Translations under genes and position numbers: made by a program
NCBI RefSeq assembly: GCF_000499385.1
Contig: NW_013654356.1
Span: 1-26,977, forward strand
Source of the DNA: Eimeria necatrix
Taxonomy: Eukaryota; Apicomplexa; Conoidasida; Eucoccidiorida; Eimeriidae
Length of the DNA: 26,977 nt
Reading direction: 5' to 3'
Shown: one piece after another, positions 16,215-25,292 of the stretch
Layout: each line of letters starts with the position of its first letter
Position numbering within the stretch: the stretch's first letter is position 1
Notes under the pieces: model-generated
The model's database searches: none
Seen by the model: the letters and a program-made list of their open reading frames with translations, nothing else
Told to the model about the DNA's origin: nothing

Positions 16215-17478
16215 GGGCTGCAGAAGAAAGTGGAAAGAAGAAAAAGGAAATAAATTCATTTAATTTGATTTTATAAATTTGAATTTAAATATAAAACCAA
16301 ATTAAAAAAGATATTTAAACTGAATTAGATCAAGTTGTTGCATTTGAACCGGCAGTGCCTCACATGGTTCTGCTGAATTGCACAAAACCCGTTTCTAATG
16401 TCTTTCTTCCTAAAACTTTTGGCTTTTTGAATTAAAATTAAAAATGGAATTATTAAACAACTTAAAGTGATTTAAAAAGCAAAATAAATGGTGTCATTAC
16501 AGCGCAATTCCACTTTGAAAAACGGAAGAAGTTCACGTTTCATCTAAAAGCCTGCAGCAATGCAAAGAAGAAAAGCCAGTATAAGGGCTCGTGCGGAGGG
16601 AAATGCTGCAGATAAATTGCTTAATTTGTTTTAATTTAATTATTAGGAAGTTCTTATTGAATTATTATTCAAATATTATTCAAATAAATCTATTTTTGAC
16701 TCCAAAATTCCTGCAAAACACCCGCAGAGCTGCACCGGGCGGGTATGAAATCCGAACAACTCTTGAAATGGAACTCCGTGTTGGAAAGAAAGCTCTTGAA
16801 AAAGGCAATTAAATGTTCTTTTAAATTTAATTTTTTAATTCAAATTTAATTTCACAATTCAAATTCAATTTCCAATTCTTAAAGCGAAAGAGAGAAGTAA
16901 ACTGCTGCACTTGCACAGAGGTCACCTGGAGCGAGTGCGGCCAGCAAGTTGCAACTCGCGCGAATTACGCGTATATGGCAGATAAATAAACAGAAAAAAA
17001 TAAATAAAAAGATAAATAAAAAGAAATGAATTAAATAAAGAGTTTAAAAGCAAAAGAAATGCTTTTTGAAGTGCTAAATGAGTTCTTTTGATGGTCTGGT
17101 TGAGCTCCGGCTGCAGCACACGAACTGGTTCTTGAGGAAAGAAGGGCGAAGCTTCGCGTTTTTTGAGCTTTTTAAGGATTTTTAAATCCGTTAAAACAAA
17201 TTAAAAGAAATTAAAATAAATTAAAATAAATTAAAAGAAATTAAATTAAAATAATCGACAAATAAAAGCGTTTTGAGGAGTTCAAGCCCCGAAGGTCACC
17301 TATCGTGGCTGCGTCGCGCGAGCAGCCGCGCGCGCCGGGTGGGAGCAGCAACTTGCACAAGTGTTGAACTTCTTCATTTTTCCGCTAAAACTCGTCTAAA
17401 AAAGGGAAATCTTGGATCAAAAGAGTTCAATTTTGCATTTGATTTGCAAATTCGTCGCAAGTTCCTTCAAAAACGAGA
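16215..17478. other. AT-rich intergenic DNA, no assignable gene
   Basis: 3' flank of TTC27 and upstream region of the small secreted-protein candidate. Long A/T-rich stretches with TTTAAATT and AAATAAA-type words, including an (ATTAAAA)-like run at 17195-17255. Open frames of 60-73 codons occur but have AT-driven composition and no recognisable domain. Confidence 0.6.
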
Positions 17479-17676
17479 ATGAAACTCCAATTTTCCGCAG
17501 TTTCCCTCCTTCTTGCACTGGCCGCCGCCGCCGCCAGCGCCCGAATGATCCACCCCTCCCAGCCCCAAACTCAGGACGATCTAAACCCTCGTTATGATTT
17601 TATTGGAGAACTTTTTCTTAATTTCATAAAAGAACAACTCCTCGAGGACGGGGAGCTCAGCCTGCCCATCCGCTGA
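17479..17676 (+). CDS. Candidate small secreted protein (65 aa)
   Basis: ATG at 17479 gives a 65-codon frame ending in TGA (17674-17676). The N-terminus MKLQFSAVSLLLALAAAAAS has a classic signal peptide layout: one Lys, a long hydrophobic core, and a small-residue A-S-A site giving predicted cleavage after about residue 22. The mature part is about 43 residues, acidic and Leu/Phe-rich (YDFIGELFLNFIKEQLLEDG), and may form an amphipathic helix. There are no cysteines. In a coccidian, a signal peptide would direct it to the secretory pathway. I do not recognise a family. Unlike the large genes it has no repeats inside the coding part, but a CAG-rich tract starts 2 nt after the stop. It could also be the first exon of a longer spliced gene, or a chance frame. 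Confidence 0.42.
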   Translation: MKLQFSAVSLLLALAAAAASARMIHPSQPQTQDDLNPRYDFIGELFLNFIKEQLLEDGELSLPIR

Positions 17677-17677
17677 G

Positions 17678-17679
17678 CT

Positions 17680-17720
<41 letters not shown>

Positions 17721-17726
17721 GGGAGC

Positions 17727-17766
<40 letters not shown>

Positions 17767-17845
17767 GGAGCGGCAGCAGCAGCAGCGGGGGCGGCAGCAG
17801 CAGCAGCAGCAGCGGGAGCGGCAGCAGCAGCAGCAGCAGCAGCAA
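17678..17845 (+). repeat. CAG tract with CGGGAGCGG interruptions
   Basis: CAG runs broken by GGGAGCGG or GGGGGCGG words at irregular spacing, immediately downstream of the 65-aa frame, hence a likely 3'-UTR or intergenic repeat. Confidence 0.85.
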
Positions 17846-17954
17846 ATAGGCAGCAGGTAAAAGCGCAGCAGCTAAAATCGCAGCGGCTGATTTGTGCTGC
17901 AGCAGCGGAACAGAAAGACCAGAAGACTTGCAGATGAAAGAAATTCAAAATATG

Positions 17955-18131
17955 AATTAAAAGATCTTTTAAAATTAAATAAAAAGATCTTTTTAAATAA
18001 ATTAAAAGATCTTTTTAATAAATTAAAAAGATCTTTTAAAATAAATTAAAAAGATCTTTTTTAATAAATTAAAAAGATCTTTTAAAATAATTAAAAAGAT
18101 CTTTTAAAAAGAAACTAAAAAGATCTTTTTG
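17955..18131. repeat. Tandem AAAAAGATCTTTTT palindromes
   Basis: Eight copies of an (A)4-5GATC(T)4-6 palindrome, spaced about 20 bp apart by AAATAAATT-type linkers. Each unit is self-complementary, so the block can form alternative hairpins. Confidence 0.85.
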
Positions 18132-18379
18132 TTCGTTTTGCTGCTGCAGCAAACTGCAGCAGAAGTGCAGCAGGTCACCACTGAACAGGTTTTCTCGCAA
18201 ACAGCGAAAAAGATTAAAAGGTTTATTTCTTTTTTCAAATTAAAAATAATAAAAAAGAATTTAAAATATCTTTAAAAGAAATCAAAAAAGATATATTTCA
18301 TTCAATAAATAGTCCGTTTAAAGCTTCTCAAAACGTTTAGTTTGCTGCCAGCAACTTGAAATGAGAAGAATCGCAAAAG

Positions 18380-18434
<55 letters not shown>

Positions 18435-18712
18435 CGTAGCTAGCTGGTGCTGCTTGTCTTAGCTCTTTGCTGCTGCTTGTCTCAGCTAGCTGCTGCTGCT
18501 TATCTAAGCTAGCTGCAGCAGCAAAGCCCTTCCGTTTTGGCTAGCTGCTGCAGCTGCAGCAGCAGCAAAGCCCTTCTGTTTTGGCCAGCTGCTGCAGCAG
18601 CAGCTGCTGCTGCTTCAGCTGCTGCTGCTGCTGCAGCTAGCTAGCCACGCACCGGACTTGTTTCCAGCTTGCTGCAGGAGAGAAGCTGCTGCATTTGTTG
18701 ATTTTGAAAAGA

Positions 18713-18806
18713 TTTTAATTTAATTAATTTAATTTAATTTAATTTAATTTAATTTAATTTAATTTAATTTAATTTAATTTAATTTAATTTAATTTTAATT
18801 TAATTT
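18713..18806. repeat. (TTTAA)n pentanucleotide microsatellite
   Basis: About 18 units of TTTAA/AATTT with minor slippage. Confidence 0.9.
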
Positions 18807-19220
18807 ATATATAACTTTTGCATTTTACAATTTGCAGAATATAAATCTTGAAAGTAATTAAATTAAAATTATTTTTCGAGACGAGAAATGCCAAACACCA
18901 GCAGCTTCTCTTTTTAAAATTTCATTTAAAATTTAGAACAAAATTTAAAATAATTAATTATAAACAAATTAATTCAATCCACAAAATTCAGCTTTGCTTA
19001 GGGTTCAGGATTTAGGGTTTAGGGTTTAGGGTTTAGGGTTTAGGTTGGGGTTTGGTGTGCACAGCTTGTGTGTCTTGGGCTGGAGAGGGTAAAATGTTTC
19101 GCAATTGATCTCTGAATTTATTTTAAATAAAAGATTTTAAATTTAAATTAAATTAAAATGTTTGAATTAAAACAATTATTTCTTTCGCGCGTTTCGTCTG
19201 CGGTGGTGAGAGGAGGCCGG

Positions 19221-19234
19221 GGTGTCTAGACACC
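19221..19234. repeat. Dispersed palindrome variant GGTGTCTAGACACC
   Basis: Perfect 14-bp palindrome with a CTAG core in AT-rich DNA. A degenerate relative (TGTTCAGACACC) lies about 190 bp downstream. Confidence 0.8.
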
Positions 19235-19577
19235 TGAGCGGCGCGGGTCCCGGGGGTGTTACTTTTCGGAATTGAAGAATTTGGAGATTATTTTTGAATT
19301 AAATAAATAAAAATCATTTTAAACACTTTTTTTGATTTAAAATTAAATTATTTTCTCGAAAAAAGAGTTCAAAATGGTTCGAACTGCGCCGCGGTCGCCG
19401 CAGGCTGTTCAGACACCTCCCTAGACACCAGACCAGCCCCAGCTCCCGCCTCCACCGCGCAAACAAAAAGACTGAAGAGTTTATTTCATTATTTCATTTT
19501 TATAATTTTATTTTTGGAAATAAATTCTGAAAAGCTTTTTGGAGTTCAAGTTTGGGAGAGAGAGCCGCGGAACTTGC

Positions 19578-19591
19578 AGTGTACGTACACT
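19578..19591. repeat. Dispersed palindrome AGTGTACGTACACT
   Basis: Exact GTGTACGTACAC core, with A/T instead of G/C closing bases that keep the palindrome perfect. Confidence 0.85.
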
Positions 19592-19874
19592 CCAAGACCA
19601 CCGCCCAGTGTTCCCAGTGCTCGATTTGTGCAAATCGAAGCTGCCAGCAGTTTCTGTGCAACAAAATGCATTAATTTGTGCATTAATTGATTTATTTATT
19701 TAAATTTATTAATTAGAATTCATTTAAAGTGGTTAATTCGGGAAACTCGAGGGGAACTCGAGAGTGGGCGGGTCTAAGCTGCTGCTGCGCTGCAGCAGCA
19801 GCAGCAGCGGGAACTGGCAGCGAAGCGCCGAAAGATAAAACAGTTTCTCGCGAGAGAAACGAGTTGGAAAAGCA

Positions 19875-19946
19875 AAAAACAATAAATGAAAACAATAAAT
19901 GAAAACAATAAATGAAAACAACAAATGAAAACAACAAATGAAAACC
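19875..19946. repeat. 13-bp minisatellite AAAACAATAAATG
   Basis: Five to six consecutive units, the later ones with C replacing T (AACAAATG). It directly precedes the triple palindrome cluster. Confidence 0.85.
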
Positions 19947-19969
19947 ACTGGCGTTTCGGCGCCGCTCCT

Positions 19970-20054
19970 GGGGTGTACGTACACCGGCGCGCGGGCGCGA
20001 GTTGGGGTGTACGTACACCCGGCGCGCGGGCGCAAGTTGGGGTGTACGTACACC
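19970..20054. repeat. Three tandem GGGTGTACGTACACC palindromes (35-bp period)
   Basis: Palindromes at 19971-19985, 20005-20020 and 20041-20054, separated by GGCGCGCGGGCGCRAGTT spacers. The same palindrome occurs singly elsewhere in the window. It lies about 80 bp past the stop codon of the minus-strand gene at 20136-21503. Confidence 0.9.
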
Positions 20055-20135
20055 GCGTTTGCGGCGTTGGGGAGCCGCTGGGATAAAAAAGAGCGGCGGA
20101 TTCGAAAAAAGAGTTTTTATTTTAATTGGAAAGCT

Positions 20136-21087
20136 CTAAAGAAGGAAAAGAGCAGAAGCAAAAGGGGAGTTTTCGGAAAAAGAAAGTTTGGCAGTTTCCA
20201 CTTTTTGACGGAGTGTATCCGCAGCTCGTCCCTGCTGCTGCGCCCACAGCTGCTGGCAAAGCCTCTCCACTTCATTTCTTTTCCAGTTTTTTTTCAAGTT
20301 TGGCAAAACTTGGAAAAAACTTTCGAAAAAGATCTTTTCTTTTTCCAAAGAGGCTTCTCGGTGCTCCAAAAACCCCACAAACTCCTCAATTTCTGCACTT
20401 CTTTCCCAAAATCCCAACTCCAACAAACTTTTGATGGAATTAAACTTTTCCAAAATCCACTTTTCATTTTCCAAGTACTTTTCTTCGGCCTGCAGCAGCC
20501 CCGCGAGTCTCTCCGCAGCTTCCGCAGGCACTACCGCCTCCTCCCCCGCTGCTGCTGCTGCTGCTGCTGCTTCTGCTTCTGCTGCTGCTGCTGCTGCTGC
20601 TGCGGGCTGCGGCAGCAGCAGCAGGAACTCGCGAAAAGTCGCAGTTCGGGGCCCCTGCAAAGCCAACCCAAAGCGCGGCGGGGGGCCCCCCAGCAGCGCC
20701 ACGGGGGGCCCCCCTGCTGCTGCTGCAGCAGCAAGTTGAGCGAGGCTGCGGAGTCTTGCTGCTGCAGCGCAGCAAACGGTTTGCTGCAGCTTCGCCTGCA
20801 GCAAAAACTCCGTTTTTTGCGCCTCCGAGGCGCCCTCGCGCGGCAGCAAACCCCAGATGGCCTCCGTTTGCTGCTGCAGCAGCAGCAGCGCCTCCCGCTC
20901 TCCAAAGTCTTCTGAAAAAGCTGCTAAAGAAGAAAAGTTCTCCGAAAAAACTTCGCGAACTTCTCGAGAAACTCTTTTCCAAGTCACTTGCAGTTCGTCT
21001 GCGCTGGCTGCCAGCGTCTCCGCCCACCGCTGCGCGTCTGCGTCCCCCGCAGCAGCAGCAGCAGCAGCAGCAGCGGCGGCGGCGACG

Positions 21088-21121
<34 letters not shown>

Positions 21122-21254
21122 GCTGCTGCTGCGCGGCCTTGAGGCCCCCCAGGCACAGCAGCAGCGCCACTGCAGCAAACACCGAAGACCGGAAAATGGC
21201 CCTGCGCCGGGGGCCCAGCAAAGAGCCCTTGGGGGCCCCCTCGAAGGCCCAGGC

Positions 21255-21300
<46 letters not shown>

Positions 21301-21503
21301 AGCTCCGCGGGGGCCCCCGGAGGCCCCGGGGGCCCCCAAGACGCCGCGTAAGGGCCCTCCAGGGGGCCCCCGTAGCCAGACAAATACTCCGGACTTTCCA
21401 AAGAAAAAGAAAAGTGCGAAGAGGCAGTTGGGAGGGGCTGGGGGTTCGCGGGCGCTGGGGTGTACAGACGCCGCGCGGGCGCCCCCCGCGCCGCCGTCGC
21501 CAT
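20136..21503 (-). CDS. Hypothetical protein with single membrane anchor (455 aa, intronless)
   Basis: ATG at 21503 in a good context (CCCCATGG), stop TAG at 20138-20136. The order is: Pro/Ser/Gly-rich N-terminus (1-66), Gln run (69-82), basic RRR (99-101), hydrophobic segment AIFRSSVFAAVALLLCLGG (102-120), Gln and Ala runs (125-155), then about 300 residues that read as charged amphipathic helices (for example RWAETLAASADELQVTWKRV and EKYLENEKWILEKFNSIKSL), probably coiled coil. Positive charges before the membrane segment and no signal peptide suggest a type II signal anchor with the C-terminal part lumenal or extracellular. I do not recognise the family. This frame was chosen over a competing minus-strand frame (21540-20464) because only it has balanced composition outside the repeats. 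CAG/GCT tracts and two GGGGCCCC words are inside the coding region; there are no introns, unlike both large genes. Confidence 0.62.
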
Positions 21504-22905
21504 GGGGCCGGAGGCGCTTTGGAGGGCCAGTTGGAGGCAAAAAGGGGAAAATAAAGAAGAAAATGAAAAATAAAATAAAATAAATTAAATTAAATTAAAT
21601 TAAATTAAATTAATTGCGAAAAAACGCAATTTGCGGCGCAGCAGCCGCTGCTGCGCGCCGCCCGCAGCCCCGGGATGGTCACCCTCTCATGCACAAGTGC
21701 CAGCGGCCGCCGAAACTCCTTTCCAACTCCAAATTATAATTCTTTTTGCATTTATTTATTTCTAATTTATATTTATTTGCCATTTAATTCGAAGTTTGGA
21801 CTTCCGCGCCCCGCCAGCTGTCGAGACAGCCCGGCTGGGCTCGCCGCCGCCAGTCCCGCCGGCGCAGCTCTCTCGGCCTTTCTTTCTGCAGAACTCTTTG
21901 CAAAATTCTACCAAATCCACTCCTGTCCAGAAACAAAGAACTCCTTCATAAATATCTTCTCAAAAATACCTTTTTAATGCAGTTTAAACTTCGGAAATCG
22001 GCCCTGGAAATCCTTTTCTGCGGAGGCGACGCACAGGGGAGGCGGCAGTCCTGCGCTGGAGCCGAGGTGTCCATACACCTCAGCAACCCAGTGCAACCCG
22101 CCGGCTTTTTGCGCCATTTCGCGGAAATTGAGAAAAATAAAATTCAAAATAATTTATTATTTCTATTTTTTGTTTCAATTATTGATTTGCTGCGGACTTT
22201 TGGCCCGAATGCAGCGCAAGAAGGTGCAGTGTGTGCAGCGGCGCACACACACACTGCTGCCCAGCTGCACAAATCCTTGCAGGAAATAACACTACACCAA
22301 GTGACATTCACTTTTTTATTCATTTAAAATTAAATCAAACATCAAATTAAAAACTAATTTGCATTTTAAATCCTTTTCGCTGCCTTTTACGACGGACAAG
22401 CAGTGCGGTTCTACTGTCTGTACACCTCAGAGCTGGCGCTGAGGGGGTGGCGGGGTGCGGAAAGTGGCGGAAGTTCTTCGTTTTTGCTGCAATCTTTGAA
22501 TTAAATGAAATATTTGCATTAAATTAATCAAATAAAATGCCTTTTTCTTTTAATTGATCAGTTTAAAGATGCTGCTGCGTGCTGCATGCACTGAAAAGGC
22601 CGAACGAGCTCACCAGACACCTCACGGTGGCTGCACAGCTGACCCAAGCACAGCTTGGCTGCTTAAAAGGGACTTTAGTTTTAATTTTAACTTTTTTTAA
22701 ATTATAATTAAAGTTTAAAAGTTATAATTAAATAATAAACCATTCAAGGAGTGGCAGCAGCAGCAAAGAAAAAGGCCCAACCTCCCTGTGGTTTCTTTAT
22801 TTGAATTTGCTGCCTTTTGTTGCTGGTCTTGTGTCTTCTTCTTCGCAAACTTTGCTGCTGCAGCATCGCCCAATTGCCATTAGAAGAACTTGCTGCAAGC
22901 TGCTG
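21504..22905. other. AT-rich intergenic region upstream of the minus-strand gene
   Basis: It has an (AAATT)n run at 21570-21614, about 70 bp upstream of the ATG of the minus-strand gene, a GC-rich island at 21630-21680, palindromes at 21820-21831 (CTGTCGAGACAG), 22065 and 22415, and a short CA-repeat at 22242-22254. Plus-strand frames of 100-116 codons (21675-22327) have AT-driven composition and no recognisable domain, so I do not call them. Confidence 0.55.
22065..22080. repeat. Dispersed palindrome variant AGGTGTCCATACACCT
   Basis: Arms AGGTGT/ACACCT with a non-palindromic core. A related half-degenerate copy (TGTCTGTACACC) is at about 22415-22426. Confidence 0.75.
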
Positions 22906-23275
22906 CTGCTGCTGCAGCAAAGACACAGCAGCGAATAGAAATTTGCTGCTGCAGCAAAGATATAAAAGCGAATAGAAAGCTGCTGCTGCAGCAAAGACAC
23001 AGCAGCGAATAAACAGTTGCTGCTGCAGCAAAGACACAACGGCAACTAGAAAGCTGCTGCTGCAGCAAAGACACAGCAGCGAATAGAAATCTGCTGCTGC
23101 AGCAAAGACACAAAGACGAATAGAAAGCTGCTGCTGCAGCAAAGACACAGCAGCGAATAGAAATCTGCTGCTGCAGCAAAGACGCAAAGGCCAATAGAAA
23201 GCTGCTGCTGCAGCAGAGACACAGCAGCGAATAGAAAGCTGCTGCTGCAGCAAAGACACAAAAGCCAAGATGGGG
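22906..23275 (-). repeat. 37-bp minisatellite, ten copies
   Basis: Ten contiguous units starting CTGCTGCTGCAGCAA, followed by a variable AGACACAGCAGCGAATAGAAAG half. Several neighbouring units alternate between a CACAGCAGCG type and a CACAAARRCG type, giving a partial 74-bp higher-order pattern. Minus-strand frames remain open through all copies, so open frames of 82-188 codons overlap it; I see no conserved sequence outside the repeat to support a gene. Confidence 0.9.
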
Positions 23276-23468
23276 AAAAAAAGAATATAATTAAAGCCCC
23301 ACAGGCCCACTTAGCTGGCCCAGTTTTAATAAAGACAAAAAGCAAATTAAAAAGAATTAAAAACTCAAAAAGATTTTATTTCGAATAAAAATGAAAACTA
23401 TAAATCCCCAAAGTCATTCCGTCTTAGCCGTATTTTGATGCAGCTCCAGCCAAGTTCATCTGTGAAGA

Positions 23469-23520
<52 letters not shown>

Positions 23521-23889
23521 AAATGTTAAATTAATAAATAAATGATCTATTTCCCTTTCAAGTGGAGCTGCAGCTGCACGGCTTGCAGCAGTTTGCTGCA
23601 GCAGCAGTTGGCAGCAGCAGCAAAAAGTGTCGAAGTTGTGAAAGAAAAGAATTTTATTTTTATTTAAATCTTTTGTTCAATAAAACCTTCAATTGAGCCT
23701 TTTAAACAAAACTTTGAGGCAAATTAATCTTCAAAAATGAAATAAAATAATTCCACTGCAGCAAATAAACTTCAAAAAGAATTAAATTGCGAAGCAGCAG
23801 TTAAATGCCACTTCAGAATTGTAAATATTTTAAATATTTAAAATAAATGTCTCAGGCAAATCTGGAGACTAAGAGCTGCTGGTTAAGAA

Positions 23890-24110
23890 AATAATGCCAT
23901 TTATAATTGCCATTTATAAATGTAATTTCCATTTATAATTGCCACTTATAATTGCCATTTATAGTTGCCATCATTAACAACTGCCATTAATAATTGTCAT
24001 TAATAATTGCCATTTATGATTGCCATTTATAGTTGCCATTATTATTAACTGCCATTAATAACTGCCATTAATAACTGCCATTAATAACTGCCATTAATAA
24101 ATGCCAATAA
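23890..24110. repeat. 13-bp minisatellite GCCATTWATAAYT
   Basis: About 15 units. The 5' half favours GCCATTTATAATT and the 3' half favours GCCATTAATAACT, the last four copies being near-identical, consistent with expansion from the 3' side. Confidence 0.85.
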
Positions 24111-24263
24111 GCATTTGAAAAATAATAAAATAATTGCAGAATAAGTCTTTTATGAAGCAGCATTTAATTCAGAATTAAAAATAAATTTTAAAATTTAAAA
24201 TAACTCAAAAGCTGCAAACAATTTTACTTCAACTATTTTATTTCGAGTTACCCAGAAGCGATT

Positions 24264-24576
24264 AGACATTCGAATAAATTGAAACACGAAGCATTTAAAT
24301 TAATTTAAACATTAAATATTTAAATTAGTTTAATTAATTTAAATATTAAACATTTAAACTAATTTAATTCTTACATTTTAATTAATTTAATTCATAATTG
24401 GTAGACATTCGAATAAATTGAAACACAAAGCATTTAAATTAATTTAAACATTAACATTTAAATTAATTTAAGCATTAACATTTAAATTAATTTAATTAAT
24501 TTAATTAATTTAATTAATTTAAACATTTAAACTAAATTAATTCTTGCATTTTAATTAATTTAATTTATAATTCAAA
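24264..24576. repeat. 139-bp tandem duplication in AT-rich DNA
   Basis: AGACATTCGAATAAATTGAA begins at 24264 and again at 24403. The copies then share AAGCATTTAAATTAATTTAA and end with TTCTTRCATTTTAATTAATT. The second copy is longer through extra TTAATTAA units and abuts the 3' end of the tRNA gene. Confidence 0.8.
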
Positions 24577-24577
24577 G

Positions 24578-24650
24578 TACGGGGTGCGGGGTTCGAACCC
24601 GCGACCTTCTGCGTGTAAAGCAGACGTGATAACCACTACACCAACCCCGC
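24578..24650 (-). tRNA. tRNA-Val (anticodon UAC)
   Basis: On the minus strand a complete 73-nt cloverleaf folds without an intron. The acceptor stem is GCGGGGT paired with ACCCCGT (one G-U at the first pair), with discriminator A. The D stem is GTG/CAC, the anticodon stem TCTGC/GCAGA with loop TTTACAC giving anticodon TAC, the variable loop AGGTC, and the T arm GCGGG-TTCGAAC-CCCGC. The internal B box GGTTCGAAC is canonical and 3' CCA is not encoded, as expected for a eukaryotic nuclear tRNA. It decodes GUA (and possibly GUG) valine codons. There is no run of four T on the transcript side within about 40 nt past the 3' end, which is unusual for RNA polymerase III termination. Confidence 0.95.
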
Positions 24651-24818
24651 GGCGGGGTTTTTATTTCCCTCGCATTTGCTTCATTTTTGGACGAAAATCT
24701 TTCTTTTTTTCCGGAAAATGCCAATAAAACTCAATAAATATGTTTCCTTTTTAATATTTTAATTAATAAATGCTTTTATTTTCCAAGTTTTGAGCCAACA
24801 AGTGCAAATTCCAGCGCT

Positions 24819-25125
24819 TTGCTGCACTGGCAGCTCGCTGGGAGCCGCCTCAGAGCCTACGGGCTGCTGCAGCAGCCCGTTTTGCTGCAGCAGCTTGTTT
24901 TGCTGCAGCAGCTTTCTTTGCTGCAGCAGCTCGTCTTGCTGCATCAGCTCGTCTTGCTGCAGCAGCTCGTTTTGCTGCAGCAGCTCGTTTTGCTGCAGCA
25001 GCTCGTTTTGCTGCAGCAGCTTGCTTTGCTGCAGCAGCAGGGCCTCCTAATATCATTCCGAGGCGTTTGCTGGCTGCACTCTTCAAGAATAATATCAACG
25101 AATTCGATTAAAGCTTCAGCAGCAG

Positions 25126-25168
<43 letters not shown>

Positions 25169-25292
25169 TGTTTCCGGAAAGGGCTGCTCTGTGTCTTGTG
25201 GCCAAAGTGCTGCAGCTGCTTATCTATTCAGGTTTTGTTTCTCCAGCTGCAGTGCTGCATGTCTTGTGGAAAACTTTGCATTATTCTTTTAA
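24819..25292 (+). CDS. Possible repeat-rich coding fragment (low confidence)
   Basis: Two features hint at coding. The 18-bp repeat preserves frame for about 10 copies. Just after the CAG tract (25117-25167) a different plus frame reads FPERAALCLVAKVLQLLIYS and then GFVSPAAVLHVLWKTLH, which has the composition of a real helical protein. The two are not in the same frame, so an intron would be needed between them. I could not find a start codon, a stop with 3' context, or a family match. It may be a gene remnant or chance. Confidence 0.2.
24864..25040. repeat. 18-bp minisatellite TTTTGCTGCAGCAGCTCG
   Basis: Nine to ten units with CTGCAG at fixed spacing. The 18-bp period keeps one frame open as LLQQLV repeats on plus and as AAAAKR or LLQQNK repeats on minus. 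Confidence 0.9.

Larger units (their letters stand above)
17677..20135. other. AT-rich intergenic region with multiple simple repeats
   Basis: Besides the repeats listed separately, this stretch contains a (CTG)n tract (18379-18431) and GCTAGC-rich sequence with a duplicated GCAAAGCCCTTCYGTTTTGG word (18522-18583). An isolated TTTAGGG array outside any gene I can define lies at 19009-19053. I see no convincing coding sequence; minus-strand frames at 19713-20053 read repeats. Confidence 0.55.
23276..24577. other. AT-rich intergenic region, repeats only
   Basis: It contains an (AAAT)n tetranucleotide tract (23467-23519), a short CAG island (23580-23622), the 13-bp minisatellite and the 139-bp tandem duplication listed separately. 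No coding signal seen on either strand. Confidence 0.65.

Noticed and set aside
20464..21540. Alternative minus-strand 358-codon frame
   Set aside because: Outside the repeats it is Arg/Gly/Ser/Phe-rich and low in complexity, whereas the 455-codon frame has balanced, helix-like composition and a membrane segment.
22906..23275. CRISPR array
   Set aside because: The repeats are contiguous 37-bp units without unique spacers, in eukaryotic DNA.
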